A stretch of DNA of 64,000 nt from Coriobacteriaceae bacterium (GTDB lineage: Bacteria; Actinomycetota; Coriobacteriia; Coriobacteriales; Coriobacteriaceae), in NCBI GenBank assembly GCA_025992855.1, contig DAJPGB010000001.1, forward strand, positions 124,001 to 188,000, in the 5' to 3' direction. Under the pieces are notes generated by a model. That model ran no database searches. It was not told where the DNA came from and was given only the letters and a program-made list of their open reading frames with translations. How positions within the stretch are numbered: position 1 is the stretch's first letter; every line of letters starts with the position of its first letter. Below are positions 15,401 to 24,065 of the stretch, piece by piece. The translations under genes and the position numbers were made by a program.

Positions 15401-16834
15401 TTAGGCCCCCTCGACGACCGCGCCAGCGGCACCGCCCACAGCCGCCAGGTCCACGCCCTCGGCAACCGTCGCCACGGCGTCACCCGGCCAGGCGACCTTG
15501 GTCAGGTCGGCCGCGGCCAGAGACTCGGCACTCACGGCATCCTCGCCCTGTTCCAACACGCGGCGACGGAGAGCGGCGGAAAGCGCGTGCGCCCACAGAC
15601 CCTCGGCCTCGGCCAGGCGCTGCGTAGCGGGAGCGTCGGAGAGCAGGCCTTCGGGCGTATAGCAAATAACACTCGAGCGTTTGACGAACTCTTCGACCGA
15701 AAGCGGGTTGGAGAACATGGCCGTGCCGCCGGTCGGCAGCGTGTGGTTGGGGCCAGCAACATAATCGCCAAGCGGCTCGGAGCTCCAAGCGCCCACAAAG
15801 ATGGCGCCGGCGTTACGGATACCACCAAGCAGGCCCATTGCGTCCTTGCAGTGCAGCTCAAGGTGCTCGGGCGCCACGGTGTTCACGGCCTCGACGGCAG
15901 CGTCCATGTCGGCGGCCACCACGATGGTGCCCTCGTTGTCGAGCGAGGCGCGCGTGATCTCGGCGCGCGGGGACTGCGCGACCAGAATGTCGATGCCCGC
16001 CTCGACCTCGCGCGCAAACTGCTCGTCGCAGGTCACCAGATAGCAGGCGGCCAGCGGATCGTGCTCGGCCTGAGCCATCAGGTCGGCTGCGACCACCATG
16101 GGCTTGGCCGTAGCGTCGGCCAGCACGCAAACCTCGGACGGGCCGGCGACCATATCGATACCCACGTCACCCGAGACGATCTGCTTGGCCGCGGCGACAA
16201 AGGCGTTGCCCGGGCCGGTGATCTTATCGACGCGCGGAATGGTCTCGGTGCCGTACGCCAGCGCGGCCACGGCCTGGGCGCCGCCCACCATATAAATCTC
16301 GTCCACGCCGCCGAGCTTGGCGGCCGCGAGCGTATAGGGACTGATCAGACCGTCTTTTTGCGGCGGGGTCACCATGACCACACGCTCAACGCCGGCGACC
16401 TTGGCGGGAATGGCATTCATGAGCACGGTGGAGGGATACTGCGCGCGACCGCCCGGCACGTAAATGCCGGCCGCCGCGAGCGGGGTCACCTTAACGCCGA
16501 GCATCGTGCCGTCCGGGCGCGTGGTAAACCAGCTTTGCTCGACCTCGCGCTGGTGGAACTCGCGAATCTGGCGCGCGGCCTTCTCGAGCGCGGCGACAAA
16601 GGCCGGGTCGAGGCCTTCGAGCGCGGCGTCGACCTGCTCCTGCGGCAGACGGAAGCTCTCCAGCTCCACGCCGTCAAAACGCTTACAGTAATCGCGCACT
16701 GCGGAATCGCCGTTGGCGCGCACGTTGGCCACGATATCGCGGGCGGCGTCGACGATGTTTTGCGGCAGCACGCCCTTGCGGTTGAGCTGGTTGGTAACGA
16801 GGCGCTCGCCGGGAGCAAGTTTGATGGTCTTCAT
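15401..16834 (-). CDS. hisD: Histidinol dehydrogenase
   Basis: A 477-residue NAD-dependent dehydrogenase for the last two oxidations of histidine synthesis. Conserved parts are GIYVPGGRAQYPSTVLMNA, the NAD region AAKLGGVDEIYMVGGAQAVA, DKITGPGNAFVAAAK, GPSEVCVLAD, QAEHDPLAACYLVT (metal and catalytic Glu/His) and NHTLPTGGTAMFSNPLSV. The C-terminal tail beyond residue 430 is Ala-rich and longer than in most homologues. hisC follows immediately. Confidence 0.97.
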   Translation of the reverse strand: MKTIKLAPGERLVTNQLNRKGVLPQNIVDAARDIVANVRANGDSAVRDYCKRFDGVELESFRLPQEQVDAALEGLDPAFVAALEKAARQIREFHQREVEQSWFTTRPDGTMLGVKVTPLAAAGIYVPGGRAQYPSTVLMNAIPAKVAGVERVVMVTPPQKDGLISPYTLAAAKLGGVDEIYMVGGAQAVAALAYGTETIPRVDKITGPGNAFVAAAKQIVSGDVGIDMVAGPSEVCVLADATAKPMVVAADLMAQAEHDPLAACYLVTCDEQFAREVEAGIDILVAQSPRAEITRASLDNEGTIVVAADMDAAVEAVNTVAPEHLELHCKDAMGLLGGIRNAGAIFVGAWSSEPLGDYVAGPNHTLPTGGTAMFSNPLSVEEFVKRSSVICYTPEGLLSDAPATQRLAEAEGLWAHALSAALRRRVLEQGEDAVSAESLAAADLTKVAWPGDAVATVAEGVDLAAVGGAAGAVVEGA

Positions 16835-16938
16835 ATCGGTATCCCCTATCGGTTGAGGTTGCGTTTGAAAAACGAGAGGCCGGGCAGCGGCATCAATCGG
16901 CCCGCAGCCCGGATATGGGGCGCCCGTGCGCGCTCGCG

Positions 16939-18654
16939 CTATTGTGCCGAGCCCGCGACGGGCTCAAAATGCTTGTCCTTCACGGCAGCCGCCAGGCGAT
17001 CGGCCAGGTTGCGAACGCGCGGATCCAAGCGCGCCGCACCCGGGTTGACGAAGAAGCGGGCCGTGCAGTCCATAATGCGACCAGTAATAACGAGGTCGTT
17101 ATCGCGCAGCGTGGCGCCCGTGGCGGTAATATCCACGATGCGATCGGTCATGCCGACGATGGGACCCAGCTCAATGTTACCGTGCAGCGAGACGATATCG
17201 GCGTTCACACCGCGCTCGGAATACCAAGCACTCGCGATGCGCGGGTACTTGGTGGCCACGCGCAGCGACCCGCGGCGGGCATAGTTGCGCTCGGCCTGGC
17301 CGGCGCGCCACTCGGGCTCCGCCTCGATAAAGGTGCACAGACCATAGCCCAGATCGACGAGCTGCAGCAGGTTGAGATCTGCCTCGATGAGCGAGTCCCA
17401 GCCGCAGATGCCGCAGTCGGCGCCGCCGCAGCCCACAAAGGCCGGCGCGTCGCTGGGGCGCACGATGACAAACTCGATATCGCCGACCGCACCCTCGCCG
17501 GCACGCGTGTCGCGACCGCGCACAATCAGGTGACGACCGGGATCGCGCAACTCGGAGACGTCCAGGCCCGCAGCCTCGAGCACGTCGAGCGTGTCGGCCT
17601 TGAGCGAACCCTTGGGCACGGCGATGCGCAGCGGGCCCTCGGCGCCACGACCTACGGCGTGGTCGCCATCGGAGGCAGCGTCCTCGGCCGAAGTGCGCGC
17701 GGCCTCCAGGCGCTCGAGCGAAAAGGCAAAGCCCGCCGCCGGTACCTCGATGCCGTCGCCAAATGCGCCGGTAAAGATGGAGTCGTAGCGACCGCCCGAG
17801 CCGACCGGATCGGGCAGGCCACCCGCGTAGGCCTTAAAGACCAGGCCCGTGTAGTAATCGAAGGAATTCATGATGGAGAAGTCGAAGGACAGCACCTGAG
17901 CGTCCTCGGGAGCCAGGCCCTCAACCAGGGCTCGCAGCTCGCGTGTGAGCGGCGCGACGATACCGGCCGCCGCCAGCAACGCATCCACGCGGTCGAGCAC
18001 CTCGGCGCCGCCATGCAGGCGCGGCAGCTCGCTAATGGCGGCCTTGACGGCATCGGACTCGGCGCTTGCCGCCACGCGGGCATCGAGGCCCACAAAGTCG
18101 TTGGCGTGCACGCAGCGCAGGGCCTCGGCGGCCAGCTCGCGATCCTCGCACGCCGCGAGCAGCTCCTTAAACGGACGCACGCTACCTGCGATAATGCGCG
18201 CATCGGGCAGTGCGAGCTTACGCACGGCCTCGGCGACCAACGAGACAATCTCGACATCGCCCGCGGTATCGCCCGCGCCGATGAGCTCAAAGCCCAGCTG
18301 GGTAAACTGACGCGAGCCGCCGGCATTGCGCTGGCACTCGCGGACCACCGGCGCCTCGTAGCGCAGGCGAAGCGGCAGGTCGGCCGCGCGCATACGGGTC
18401 GAGACCAGGCGCACGATGGGCAGCGTGTTGTCGGGGCGAACCACCAGCAGGCGGCCGTCGTCATCAAAGAGCTTGAACGGCGTGTCCGCGATACGGCCGC
18501 CCTCCTCGAGCGAACCCTTATCCTCGAGCAGCGGCGTTTCGACCGGAAAATAATGATGCTCCCTAAAGCAGCCCTTCACCGTACATGCGATCTCCTCGCG
18601 CGCCTGAGCCTCCTCGGGCAATATGTCCCGGAATCCCCACGGTGTGGCCGTCAT
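16939..18654 (-). CDS. HisZ-HisG fusion: ATP phosphoribosyltransferase regulatory and catalytic domains
   Basis: A 571-residue fusion. Residues 1-320 are a HisZ/class II aaRS-like domain: MTATPWGFRDILPEEAQARE, LLVVRPDNTLPIVRLV, YEAPVVRECQ, RQFTQLGFELIG, and SGGRYDSIFTGAF. Residues 341-571 are a short-form HisG: GPLRIAVPKGSLKADTLDVL, VIVRPSDAPAFVGCGGADCG, ARIASA-like YPRIASAWYSERGV, and the phosphate loop DITATGATLRDNDL. Short HisG normally needs a separate HisZ, so the fusion supplies a fixed 1:1 complex for the first, feedback-inhibited step. The linker (about 321-340) is Ala/Gly/Asp-rich. It heads the operon, 104 bases before hisD. Confidence 0.93.
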   Translation of the reverse strand: MTATPWGFRDILPEEAQAREEIACTVKGCFREHHYFPVETPLLEDKGSLEEGGRIADTPFKLFDDDGRLLVVRPDNTLPIVRLVSTRMRAADLPLRLRYEAPVVRECQRNAGGSRQFTQLGFELIGAGDTAGDVEIVSLVAEAVRKLALPDARIIAGSVRPFKELLAACEDRELAAEALRCVHANDFVGLDARVAASAESDAVKAAISELPRLHGGAEVLDRVDALLAAAGIVAPLTRELRALVEGLAPEDAQVLSFDFSIMNSFDYYTGLVFKAYAGGLPDPVGSGGRYDSIFTGAFGDGIEVPAAGFAFSLERLEAARTSAEDAASDGDHAVGRGAEGPLRIAVPKGSLKADTLDVLEAAGLDVSELRDPGRHLIVRGRDTRAGEGAVGDIEFVIVRPSDAPAFVGCGGADCGICGWDSLIEADLNLLQLVDLGYGLCTFIEAEPEWRAGQAERNYARRGSLRVATKYPRIASAWYSERGVNADIVSLHGNIELGPIVGMTDRIVDITATGATLRDNDLVITGRIMDCTARFFVNPGAARLDPRVRNLADRLAAAVKDKHFEPVAGSAQ

Positions 18655-18690
18655 CTGGTGAGCCTCCTCATGTTGTACTTCATATAGAAC

Positions 18691-18720
18691 AGAAGACCGG
18701 CATAGCTCCGCCGGTCTTCT
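18691..18720 (-). promoter_or_regulatory. Leader hairpin upstream of hisZG
   Basis: AGAAGACCGGC pairs perfectly with GCCGGTCTTCT in the untranslated leader, 36 bases before the hisZG ATG. On the minus strand GTTCTATATG follows, so the T run is weak. It might be an attenuator, but no T-box consensus or His-rich leader peptide was found. Confidence 0.45.
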
Positions 18721-18832
18721 GGGTACTTTAGCATACTAGAGTGTTTGCGGGGAGAATCGTCCTCCTCGGCTCACACCGTATTCATTTGGAAACATAGGGC
18801 AAGCGGTTAGCAGCAGTCTCTTGTCACAACGC

Positions 18833-18866
18833 AAAAAGGGCGCCCGCGCAATTGCGGACGCCCTTG
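18833..18866 (-). terminator. Terminator of the SIS-domain gene (copy 1)
   Basis: On the minus strand AAGGGCG...CGCCCTT forms a GC-rich stem followed by TTTTT, about 50 bases after the stop of the gene at 18917. Confidence 0.85.
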
Positions 18867-18916
18867 TGCAGGATCGAGATATCAACCAGCCAAGATATCG
18901 GACCCGTGACCAGCTC

Positions 18917-19978
18917 TTAGTAGTCGAACTGGTGGTAGTAGCGGCGGTACTTGAGGTTGTGCTTGGTGACCAGCTCGTAGTTGCGCGAGAGGCGGTCGGT
19001 GGTCAGCACGGACAGGATCCACGGCGACACGATGACGCGGAAGTCGTCGTCCAGGCCCGGGATCGCGTACTCGGCGGTGTCGATGATGACGTAGTCCTCG
19101 TCGCCGGTCACGCCGCTGGTGAGGAAGGCGCGGACGCGCTCGTCGAGGGCGCGGCACTCGTCCTCGCCCATGAACAGGAACACCGGGACGCCGGGCTCGA
19201 GCAGCTCGAGCGTGCCGTGGAAGAAGTCGTGCGAGGTGATGTGGCGGATGCGCTTCCACTGCATCTCCTCGAGCAGGCACATGGAGTACAGGATGGTCTC
19301 GCCCCAGAGGGCCCCCGAGCCGATGAACATGGTGTAGTCGGCCAGCGCGTACTTCCTGGCGATCTCCTCGGCGCGCGGCTCGAAGCGCTTGCGGATGTCG
19401 AGCAAGTCCTTCCAGACGTCCTTCGTCTGCTCGATGAACAGGTCGAACTTGGGGAAGCAGCCGCGGCGGTTGAGCAGGCGCAGGCCGAAGCAGTCGGCGA
19501 GGTAGTAGCCCTTCTCGCAGCCGCCGGCGCCGTGGTCGGAGGCCATCATGACGCAGTTCTCGGCGCCCACGGCCTGCCCGATCTTGCCCTCGGGGTTGGT
19601 CATGGCGTAGACGCGCACGCCCATGGCCTTCATCTTGCCGATGGCCTCGAGGACCTCGGGGGTGGTGCCGGACTCGGAGGCGGTCAGCACGACGGATTTG
19701 TCGGTCATGCGCTTGTGGCCCATGACGTTCCACTCGGCGGCGTGGATCAGGTAGACCTCGAGGTCGCGGTCGCCGAACTTGTTCATGAGGTACTCGAGCT
19801 GCATGAACTCGTCCCAGGTGCCGCCGACGCCCATCAGGAAGACGGCGTCGTAGCCCTCCTCGTGCACGCGGTCGGCCAGGGCGGTCATCTTCTTGCCGGC
19901 CTCGTAGACGTTCCTGCCGTCCTCGAGGTAGCCCTCCTGGTCGAAGTGCATGATCTCGATCTTCTCGGTCTCCTTCAT
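18917..19978 (-). CDS. SIS-domain phosphosugar isomerase/deglycase (AgaS/FrlB-like), copy 1
   Basis: A 353-residue double-SIS protein. The first SIS domain has FLMGVGGTWDEFMQLEYL and VVLTASESGTTPEVLEAIG; the second has TMFIGSGALWGETILYS, SHDFFHGTLELLEPGVP and a C-terminal helix. Family members isomerise amino sugars or cleave fructoselysine-6-P/glucoselysine-6-P. With a mannose-class PTS and a FrlC-like epimerase beside it, Amadori-product deglycase is the likeliest role. It is 98% identical (7 of 353 residues differ) to the gene at 24066-25127. ATG at 19978 has GGGAGGA before it. It is transcribed alone from a promoter with paired operators at 20028-20072. Confidence 0.88.
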   Translation of the reverse strand: MKETEKIEIMHFDQEGYLEDGRNVYEAGKKMTALADRVHEEGYDAVFLMGVGGTWDEFMQLEYLMNKFGDRDLEVYLIHAAEWNVMGHKRMTDKSVVLTASESGTTPEVLEAIGKMKAMGVRVYAMTNPEGKIGQAVGAENCVMMASDHGAGGCEKGYYLADCFGLRLLNRRGCFPKFDLFIEQTKDVWKDLLDIRKRFEPRAEEIARKYALADYTMFIGSGALWGETILYSMCLLEEMQWKRIRHITSHDFFHGTLELLEPGVPVFLFMGEDECRALDERVRAFLTSGVTGDEDYVIIDTAEYAIPGLDDDFRVIVSPWILSVLTTDRLSRNYELVTKHNLKYRRYYHQFDY

Positions 19979-20027
19979 GTGTGTCCTCCCATCACATGTG
20001 CGCAATTCTATACATCGCGCTTCTTGC

Positions 20028-20072
20028 TGATACCAATTATAGCCATACGATTGCTTGTTATTTAATACCAAT
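20028..20072 (-). promoter_or_regulatory. Promoter with paired TTRATACC operators, SIS copy 1
   Basis: Plus-strand TGATACCAAT (20028-20037) and TTAATACCAAT (20062-20072) are 34 bases apart. On the minus strand a consensus TATAAT (20036-20041) overlaps the first box, so a bound repressor would cover the -10 element. The same pair recurs at 22928 and 25243. The neighbouring GntR regulators are the likely binders (inference). Confidence 0.7.
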
Positions 20073-20245
20073 CCAAACTCACGGAGATTTGCGGCGAACG
20101 GTCGGTTTCCTCGCCCGAGTGGTATTACAACGCCAATAGTTGTCTATTTCGAGCGCTACTGCCAACGGGCTCCCCACAACTCGCCAGCTATAAAAGCGTT
20201 GCGCCAGACCCGCCCAAGCGTTTCCAGCGCAACCGCGCAGTTTAG

Positions 20246-21091
20246 TTATTCGGCTTCCATCTCCGCTGTCACACGGCGATACATCTCGATAACCTGAGTC
20301 GTCGCCTTGGACGGACCCTGATAGTAGCGGCCATCACACGTCTCGGCCGAGACATAGCCCGTATAGCCGTGGCGCATGAGTGCCTCGAGGTCGGCACGCA
20401 TATCACGCTCGCCGTCGCCCCAGGCAAGATGCGTCGTGCCGCCGCCCACATCTACAAAGTGGGTGTGAACGATCTTTTCGCCCAAAACCTCAAAGTAGCC
20501 GTCGATCGTGTCGCCGGCAACTTCCATGGCGCCAAAGTCGATACAGGCCTTCAGGTTGGGACGATCGACCGCCTCGAGGATGCGCACGACATCCTGTGCG
20601 GTGTTGACCAACACGGACTCCGACGGCTGCAGGGCCTCGAGCGCGACGCGAATACCGCGCGTATCGGCGTAGTCGCACACCGAGCGCAGCATGGCAACGC
20701 TGCGGGCCCAGGCGTCCTCAGCCGGCTCGTCCAGATAGGCCCAACCACTCGTCACCAGAATCTGCGGCGCGCCCAACTCAACGGCTACGTCGATCACATT
20801 CTTAAAGTACGAGAGGATGCGTTTTTGGCCCGCCTCACCGCGCACCGCGACGTTCCACGGCTTGGGGTTGTTCTGCTCGGGGCACACGCACACGATCTTG
20901 ATACCGTATTGGGCGGCAAGATCGCGAATCTTATCCACCGAATCGTGCTCATGGCAATCCACATACAGGTGCATCGAGCCGGTCCACAGCTCGATATTGC
21001 GATAGCCGGCCTCACCTGCAGCCTTAAAAAACGTCTCGATGCTGTAGTAACGATGGTTGATGTTCATGAGCGAAAGCTCGGGTACGACCAT
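20246..21091 (-). CDS. Sugar phosphate isomerase/epimerase, FrlC-like
   Basis: A 281-residue AP-endonuclease-2-type TIM barrel. Metal-ligand positions look intact: IRVALEALQP (Glu), LKACIDFGAMEV (Asp), IVHTHFVDVG (His), and GYVSAETCDGRYY (Glu). FrlC interconverts fructoselysine and psicoselysine; this protein has similar length and context. Alternatives are tagatose/psicose epimerase or myo-inosose dehydratase-like enzymes. ATG at 21091 follows AAAGGGGAGGG. It is the last gene of the IIC-IID unit, 111 bases after IID. Confidence 0.8.
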   Translation of the reverse strand: MVVPELSLMNINHRYYSIETFFKAAGEAGYRNIELWTGSMHLYVDCHEHDSVDKIRDLAAQYGIKIVCVCPEQNNPKPWNVAVRGEAGQKRILSYFKNVIDVAVELGAPQILVTSGWAYLDEPAEDAWARSVAMLRSVCDYADTRGIRVALEALQPSESVLVNTAQDVVRILEAVDRPNLKACIDFGAMEVAGDTIDGYFEVLGEKIVHTHFVDVGGGTTHLAWGDGERDMRADLEALMRHGYTGYVSAETCDGRYYQGPSKATTQVIEMYRRVTAEMEAE

Positions 21092-21202
21092 AGCCCTCCC
21101 CTTTCGTACGGAGTTTTAAAAAACAGGGGGCCGCCGCAGATGCGACAAGCCCCCAAAGATCGACGCAACCGTTAGACGCGATGGAAGCGCGATTCGAACA
21201 TA

Positions 21203-22027
21203 TTAGGCAAGCACGCCAAAGTAAGCGCCGATGATGCCCACGACCATGGTGCAGAGGATCAGGACCATCGGGTTGATCTTCTTGGAGAGCAGCCAATAGT
21301 AGAGCCAGAAGGCGGCCATGCCGAGCATACCGGGCATGATACCGTCCAGGATGTCCTGGAGAGTCTGGGCGGAGTCGCCCTGACCAATAGCGACAGGCAC
21401 CGAAGCCCAGAACATGTCCTTGCTCATGGCGCCGACGACCATAACGCCGACAATGCCGACGCAGGCCATGATCTTTTGCATCAGGCCGGTCTTCTGTGCC
21501 TCGTCGAGGAAGCCAATGCCTAGCTCATAGCCCTTGATAGCGCCAAAGATACGAATCAGGAACGCCGGGATGTTGTAGACGAGCAGGAAGGCGATGGGGC
21601 CAAAGACGTTGCCGGCCTGGCACAGGCTGATGCCCACGGCAGCGGCGACGACGCGCAGGGTGGACAGGAAGAAGGAGTCACCCAGGCCGGAAAGCGGACC
21701 CATGAGGGCGGCCTTGATGTCGTTGACGCTCTCGGGCTCAACCTCGCCACGAGCGACCTTTTCTTCCATGGCCATCGCGATGCCGCCCACGAAGGGAGCG
21801 AGCTGCGGGGTGATGTTGAAGAATGCGCTGTGACGGTGCAAGGCCTCGGCGTAATCATCGGGACGGCCGGCATAGATCTTCTTGAGCATGTTGGCGACCA
21901 TCAGGCAGAAGGCAATGTTCATCTGCTTGTAGTAGGTCCAGGAGAATTCCATGCCCAGGGCGCCGGTGTTCACGGCGCTCTTAATGAGGTCGGAGCGAGT
22001 AATCTGGTTCTCGGAATTAGAAGTCAT
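21203..22027 (-). CDS. PTS mannose/fructose/sorbose family subunit IID
   Basis: A 274-residue membrane component of a mannose-class PTS. The N-terminal ITRSDLIKSAVNTGALGMEF and the RHSAFFNITPQLAPFVGGIAMA motif are diagnostic, followed by GPLSGLGDSFFLSTLRVV and several hydrophobic helices. IID works with IIC to carry sugar across the membrane while IIAB phosphorylates it. ATG at 22027 follows AAGGGGATGAGG and overlaps the IIC gene end by 11 bases. Confidence 0.96.
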   Translation of the reverse strand: MTSNSENQITRSDLIKSAVNTGALGMEFSWTYYKQMNIAFCLMVANMLKKIYAGRPDDYAEALHRHSAFFNITPQLAPFVGGIAMAMEEKVARGEVEPESVNDIKAALMGPLSGLGDSFFLSTLRVVAAAVGISLCQAGNVFGPIAFLLVYNIPAFLIRIFGAIKGYELGIGFLDEAQKTGLMQKIMACVGIVGVMVVGAMSKDMFWASVPVAIGQGDSAQTLQDILDGIMPGMLGMAAFWLYYWLLSKKINPMVLILCTMVVGIIGAYFGVLA

Positions 22028-22790
22028 CGTCCTCATCCCCTTCCACAGAAAGCTGGGGCTGGGCGCCACCAAGGCCCAGCAGGTCGTACTTGTCGATGCC
22101 GATGATGATTGCGATCAGAGCGACGCCGAGGACGGGCACGTTGGCATAGGAGCACAGCAGGAAGCCCAGGAAGTAGAACGGCACGAGCTGCTTGGTAAGC
22201 ACCAGACGGCCGAGCATGGCGAAGCCCATGGCAGGCAGGATGTTGGCTGCGACGCCAAAGCCATCGAGGACGAACGTCGGGATGAAGTCGAGCAGGCCCT
22301 GAACGGCGTCGGCACCCAGATAGAAGGAGACCGAGCACAGGATAAAGGCCAGGACGACAATCACGAGACCGATAATCCAGTGCATAGCGTAGATACCCTT
22401 GAGGTTACCCTTGCTGGCAAAGACGTCGGCGCGGTCGACCAGAAGGGGCATACCGGCGTTGATGACGTTCTTGATGGCCAGGCACAGGGTGGCGATGGGC
22501 ATCGCGAGCGCGATAGCGGCCTCAGTGCTCTGGCCCAGCTGAATAGCGAAGGCGCAGGCGAGCACACCGCCAATACACTCATCGGGCGGCACGTAAGCGC
22601 CGATGGAGATTGAACCCATGAAGAGCAGCTCGAGGCTCGCGCCGATGGCGAGGCCGGACTGCAGGTCCCCGAGGACTATGCCGACGAGCGGGCACAGAAC
22701 GATCGGGCGGAACGCATAGAGCGTACCGAGCTGATAATCGAGCTTACCGAAGGCAGCGATAAGTCCGATGAGGATCGCTTGAACAAGCAT
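22017..22790 (-). CDS. PTS mannose/fructose/sorbose family subunit IIC
   Basis: A 257-residue polytopic membrane protein. The IIC signature GIVLGDLQSGLAIGASLELLFMGSISIGA (partly quoted by its parts) lies at about residues 38-66, after a first helix (MLVQAILIGLIAAFGKLD), with PPDECIGGVLACAFAIQLG after it. The acidic tail DEDDDF overlaps the IID start. It is first in its transcription unit, with its own operator-bearing promoter at 22928. Confidence 0.96.
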   Translation of the reverse strand: MLVQAILIGLIAAFGKLDYQLGTLYAFRPIVLCPLVGIVLGDLQSGLAIGASLELLFMGSISIGAYVPPDECIGGVLACAFAIQLGQSTEAAIALAMPIATLCLAIKNVINAGMPLLVDRADVFASKGNLKGIYAMHWIIGLVIVVLAFILCSVSFYLGADAVQGLLDFIPTFVLDGFGVAANILPAMGFAMLGRLVLTKQLVPFYFLGFLLCSYANVPVLGVALIAIIIGIDKYDLLGLGGAQPQLSVEGDEDDDF

Positions 22791-22927
22791 TGTTCCTCCT
22801 TTTGATCCCTCTTGGATCCGGTCGGCGATTCCCGACTTGTCAGCGCGCCCTTTTCCATGCCGACAATCGCCTAGGCAGATCCAGCTTGTACCGGCGTGCT
22901 GTTAACACCTAAACCGGTACAAATGAT

Positions 22928-22971
22928 TTGATACCAATTATATAGTCATGAGAAAACTATTTAATACCAAT
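22928..22971 (-). promoter_or_regulatory. Promoter with paired TTRATACC operators, IIC-IID-epimerase unit
   Basis: TTGATACCAAT (22928-22938) and TTAATACCAAT (22961-22971) flank a minus-strand TATATAAT -10 region (around 22937-22944). The layout matches the promoter at 20028. This shows that IIC-IID-epimerase can be transcribed separately from IIA-IIB. The rest of the 294-base gap 22791-23084 shows nothing coding. Confidence 0.7.
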
Positions 22972-23084
22972 CGCTCAACGGGCGTGTACTCCCGGTGAAC
23001 GGTAGATGGGGGTAACGGGTAAAGCGTTTATCCGGTACGCCCACGAATAGGGGCGGCGCCGTGCGCGCCGCCCGTGGTTCTCAA

Positions 23085-23567
23085 TTAGAGGGCGCTTAGG
23101 GCATCGACCTTGGGGTCGTCGGCCAGAGCGCGAATCTCGACCTCGACACCGCGGCCGACGAGCTCACGAATGTCCTCTTCCTCGGCAGCAGTCACAAAGA
23201 TCTGGCGGGAGATCTTACGGGCATCGGGACGCCGCTCGTCCTTGGACTTGGTGTTGCCCAGGTTGATGGAGGTGATCTGCGGGCAGCCGTCGACAAGCTG
23301 CTTGGCCTCGGCGATGCTGGCGACGCAGATGATCATCTTGTACTTATCGGTAACACCGGAGTTGATGGCCTCGATGGCGTGCTCCATGTCCTTGATGACG
23401 AGCTTGACGTTGGCCGGCTTTCCCATCTTGAGCGTAGTCTTCCAGACGGGATCGTTGGCAACCTTGTCGCCAACGCAGAAGATGCAGTCAGAGCCCAAGC
23501 CCTGGACCCAAGAGACGGCCACCTGGCCATGAAGCAGACGATGGTCGACGCGAAGCAGTTGAATCAT
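23085..23567 (-). CDS. PTS mannose/fructose/sorbose family subunit IIB
   Basis: A 160-residue IIB. The start MIQLLRVDHRLLHGQVAVSW contains the conserved RxDxRLxHGQV segment with phosphorylated His13. The rest (DCIFCVGDKVANDPVWKTTL, INLGNTKSKDERR) fits the family. It accepts phosphate from the separate IIA encoded just upstream and phosphorylates the incoming sugar at the IIC/IID complex. It is 57 bases after the IIA gene. Confidence 0.96.
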   Translation of the reverse strand: MIQLLRVDHRLLHGQVAVSWVQGLGSDCIFCVGDKVANDPVWKTTLKMGKPANVKLVIKDMEHAIEAINSGVTDKYKMIICVASIAEAKQLVDGCPQITSINLGNTKSKDERRPDARKISRQIFVTAAEEEDIRELVGRGVEVEIRALADDPKVDALSAL

Positions 23568-23624
23568 GATTGACCCCCAAAGGTCTCATGCCGGAAACCC
23601 GGCCCCATTAATAGCAGGCGGTGA

Positions 23625-24044
23625 CTAGAACTCTTCCTCGTCATCCGCATCGGTCAGCAGGTCGTTGACAAACTTGACGCGCGTGTCGTCAGCCGCGAGG
23701 ATCTCGCGGATAACCTGATCGGCGGGAGCCTCCTGGTCCGAAAAGAGCAGCTGGATCAGCAGCGGCAGATTCATGTTGGCAACCAGGTAGGTGTTGGGGC
23801 GCGTCTGGACGATCTTGGTGAACTCGTTGTTGACGCTGCCGCCAAACAGGTCGGTGCACACGATTACGTCGTCGGCGGGGTCGAAGGTCGCCAGGAGCTT
23901 GGCGGCCTCCTCGGCGACGTCGGTGCGGCCGTCGACAAACATCGACAGGTCGTGGACGTTATCGCGCGCGCCCGAGAGCAGCTCGGTGCTCTCCTTGATG
24001 CCGGTCGCAAAATGCGCGTGGCTGGCGAAGATGTATTGCCTCAT
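23625..24044 (-). CDS. PTS mannose family subunit IIA
   Basis: A 139-residue EIIA-Man type protein. Start MRQYIFASHAHFATGIKEST carries the active His at HAHFATG, and VIVCTDLFGGSVNNEF is the second family motif (DLxGGSPxN-like). It receives phosphate from HPr. ATG at 24044 follows GGGGGAAACC; a TTG 15 bases upstream is less likely. It lies 21 bases after the SIS copy 2 stop, so it is co-transcribed with it. Confidence 0.95.
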   Translation of the reverse strand: MRQYIFASHAHFATGIKESTELLSGARDNVHDLSMFVDGRTDVAEEAAKLLATFDPADDVIVCTDLFGGSVNNEFTKIVQTRPNTYLVANMNLPLLIQLLFSDQEAPADQVIREILAADDTRVKFVNDLLTDADDEEEF

Positions 24045-24065
24045 TGCGGTTTCCCCCAAATGAAA

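Noticed and set aside
18655..18830. T-box or His-leader-peptide attenuator before hisZG
   Set aside because: No T-box AGGGTGGNACCGCG-type sequence and no short frame with consecutive His codons; only one hairpin with a poor T run.
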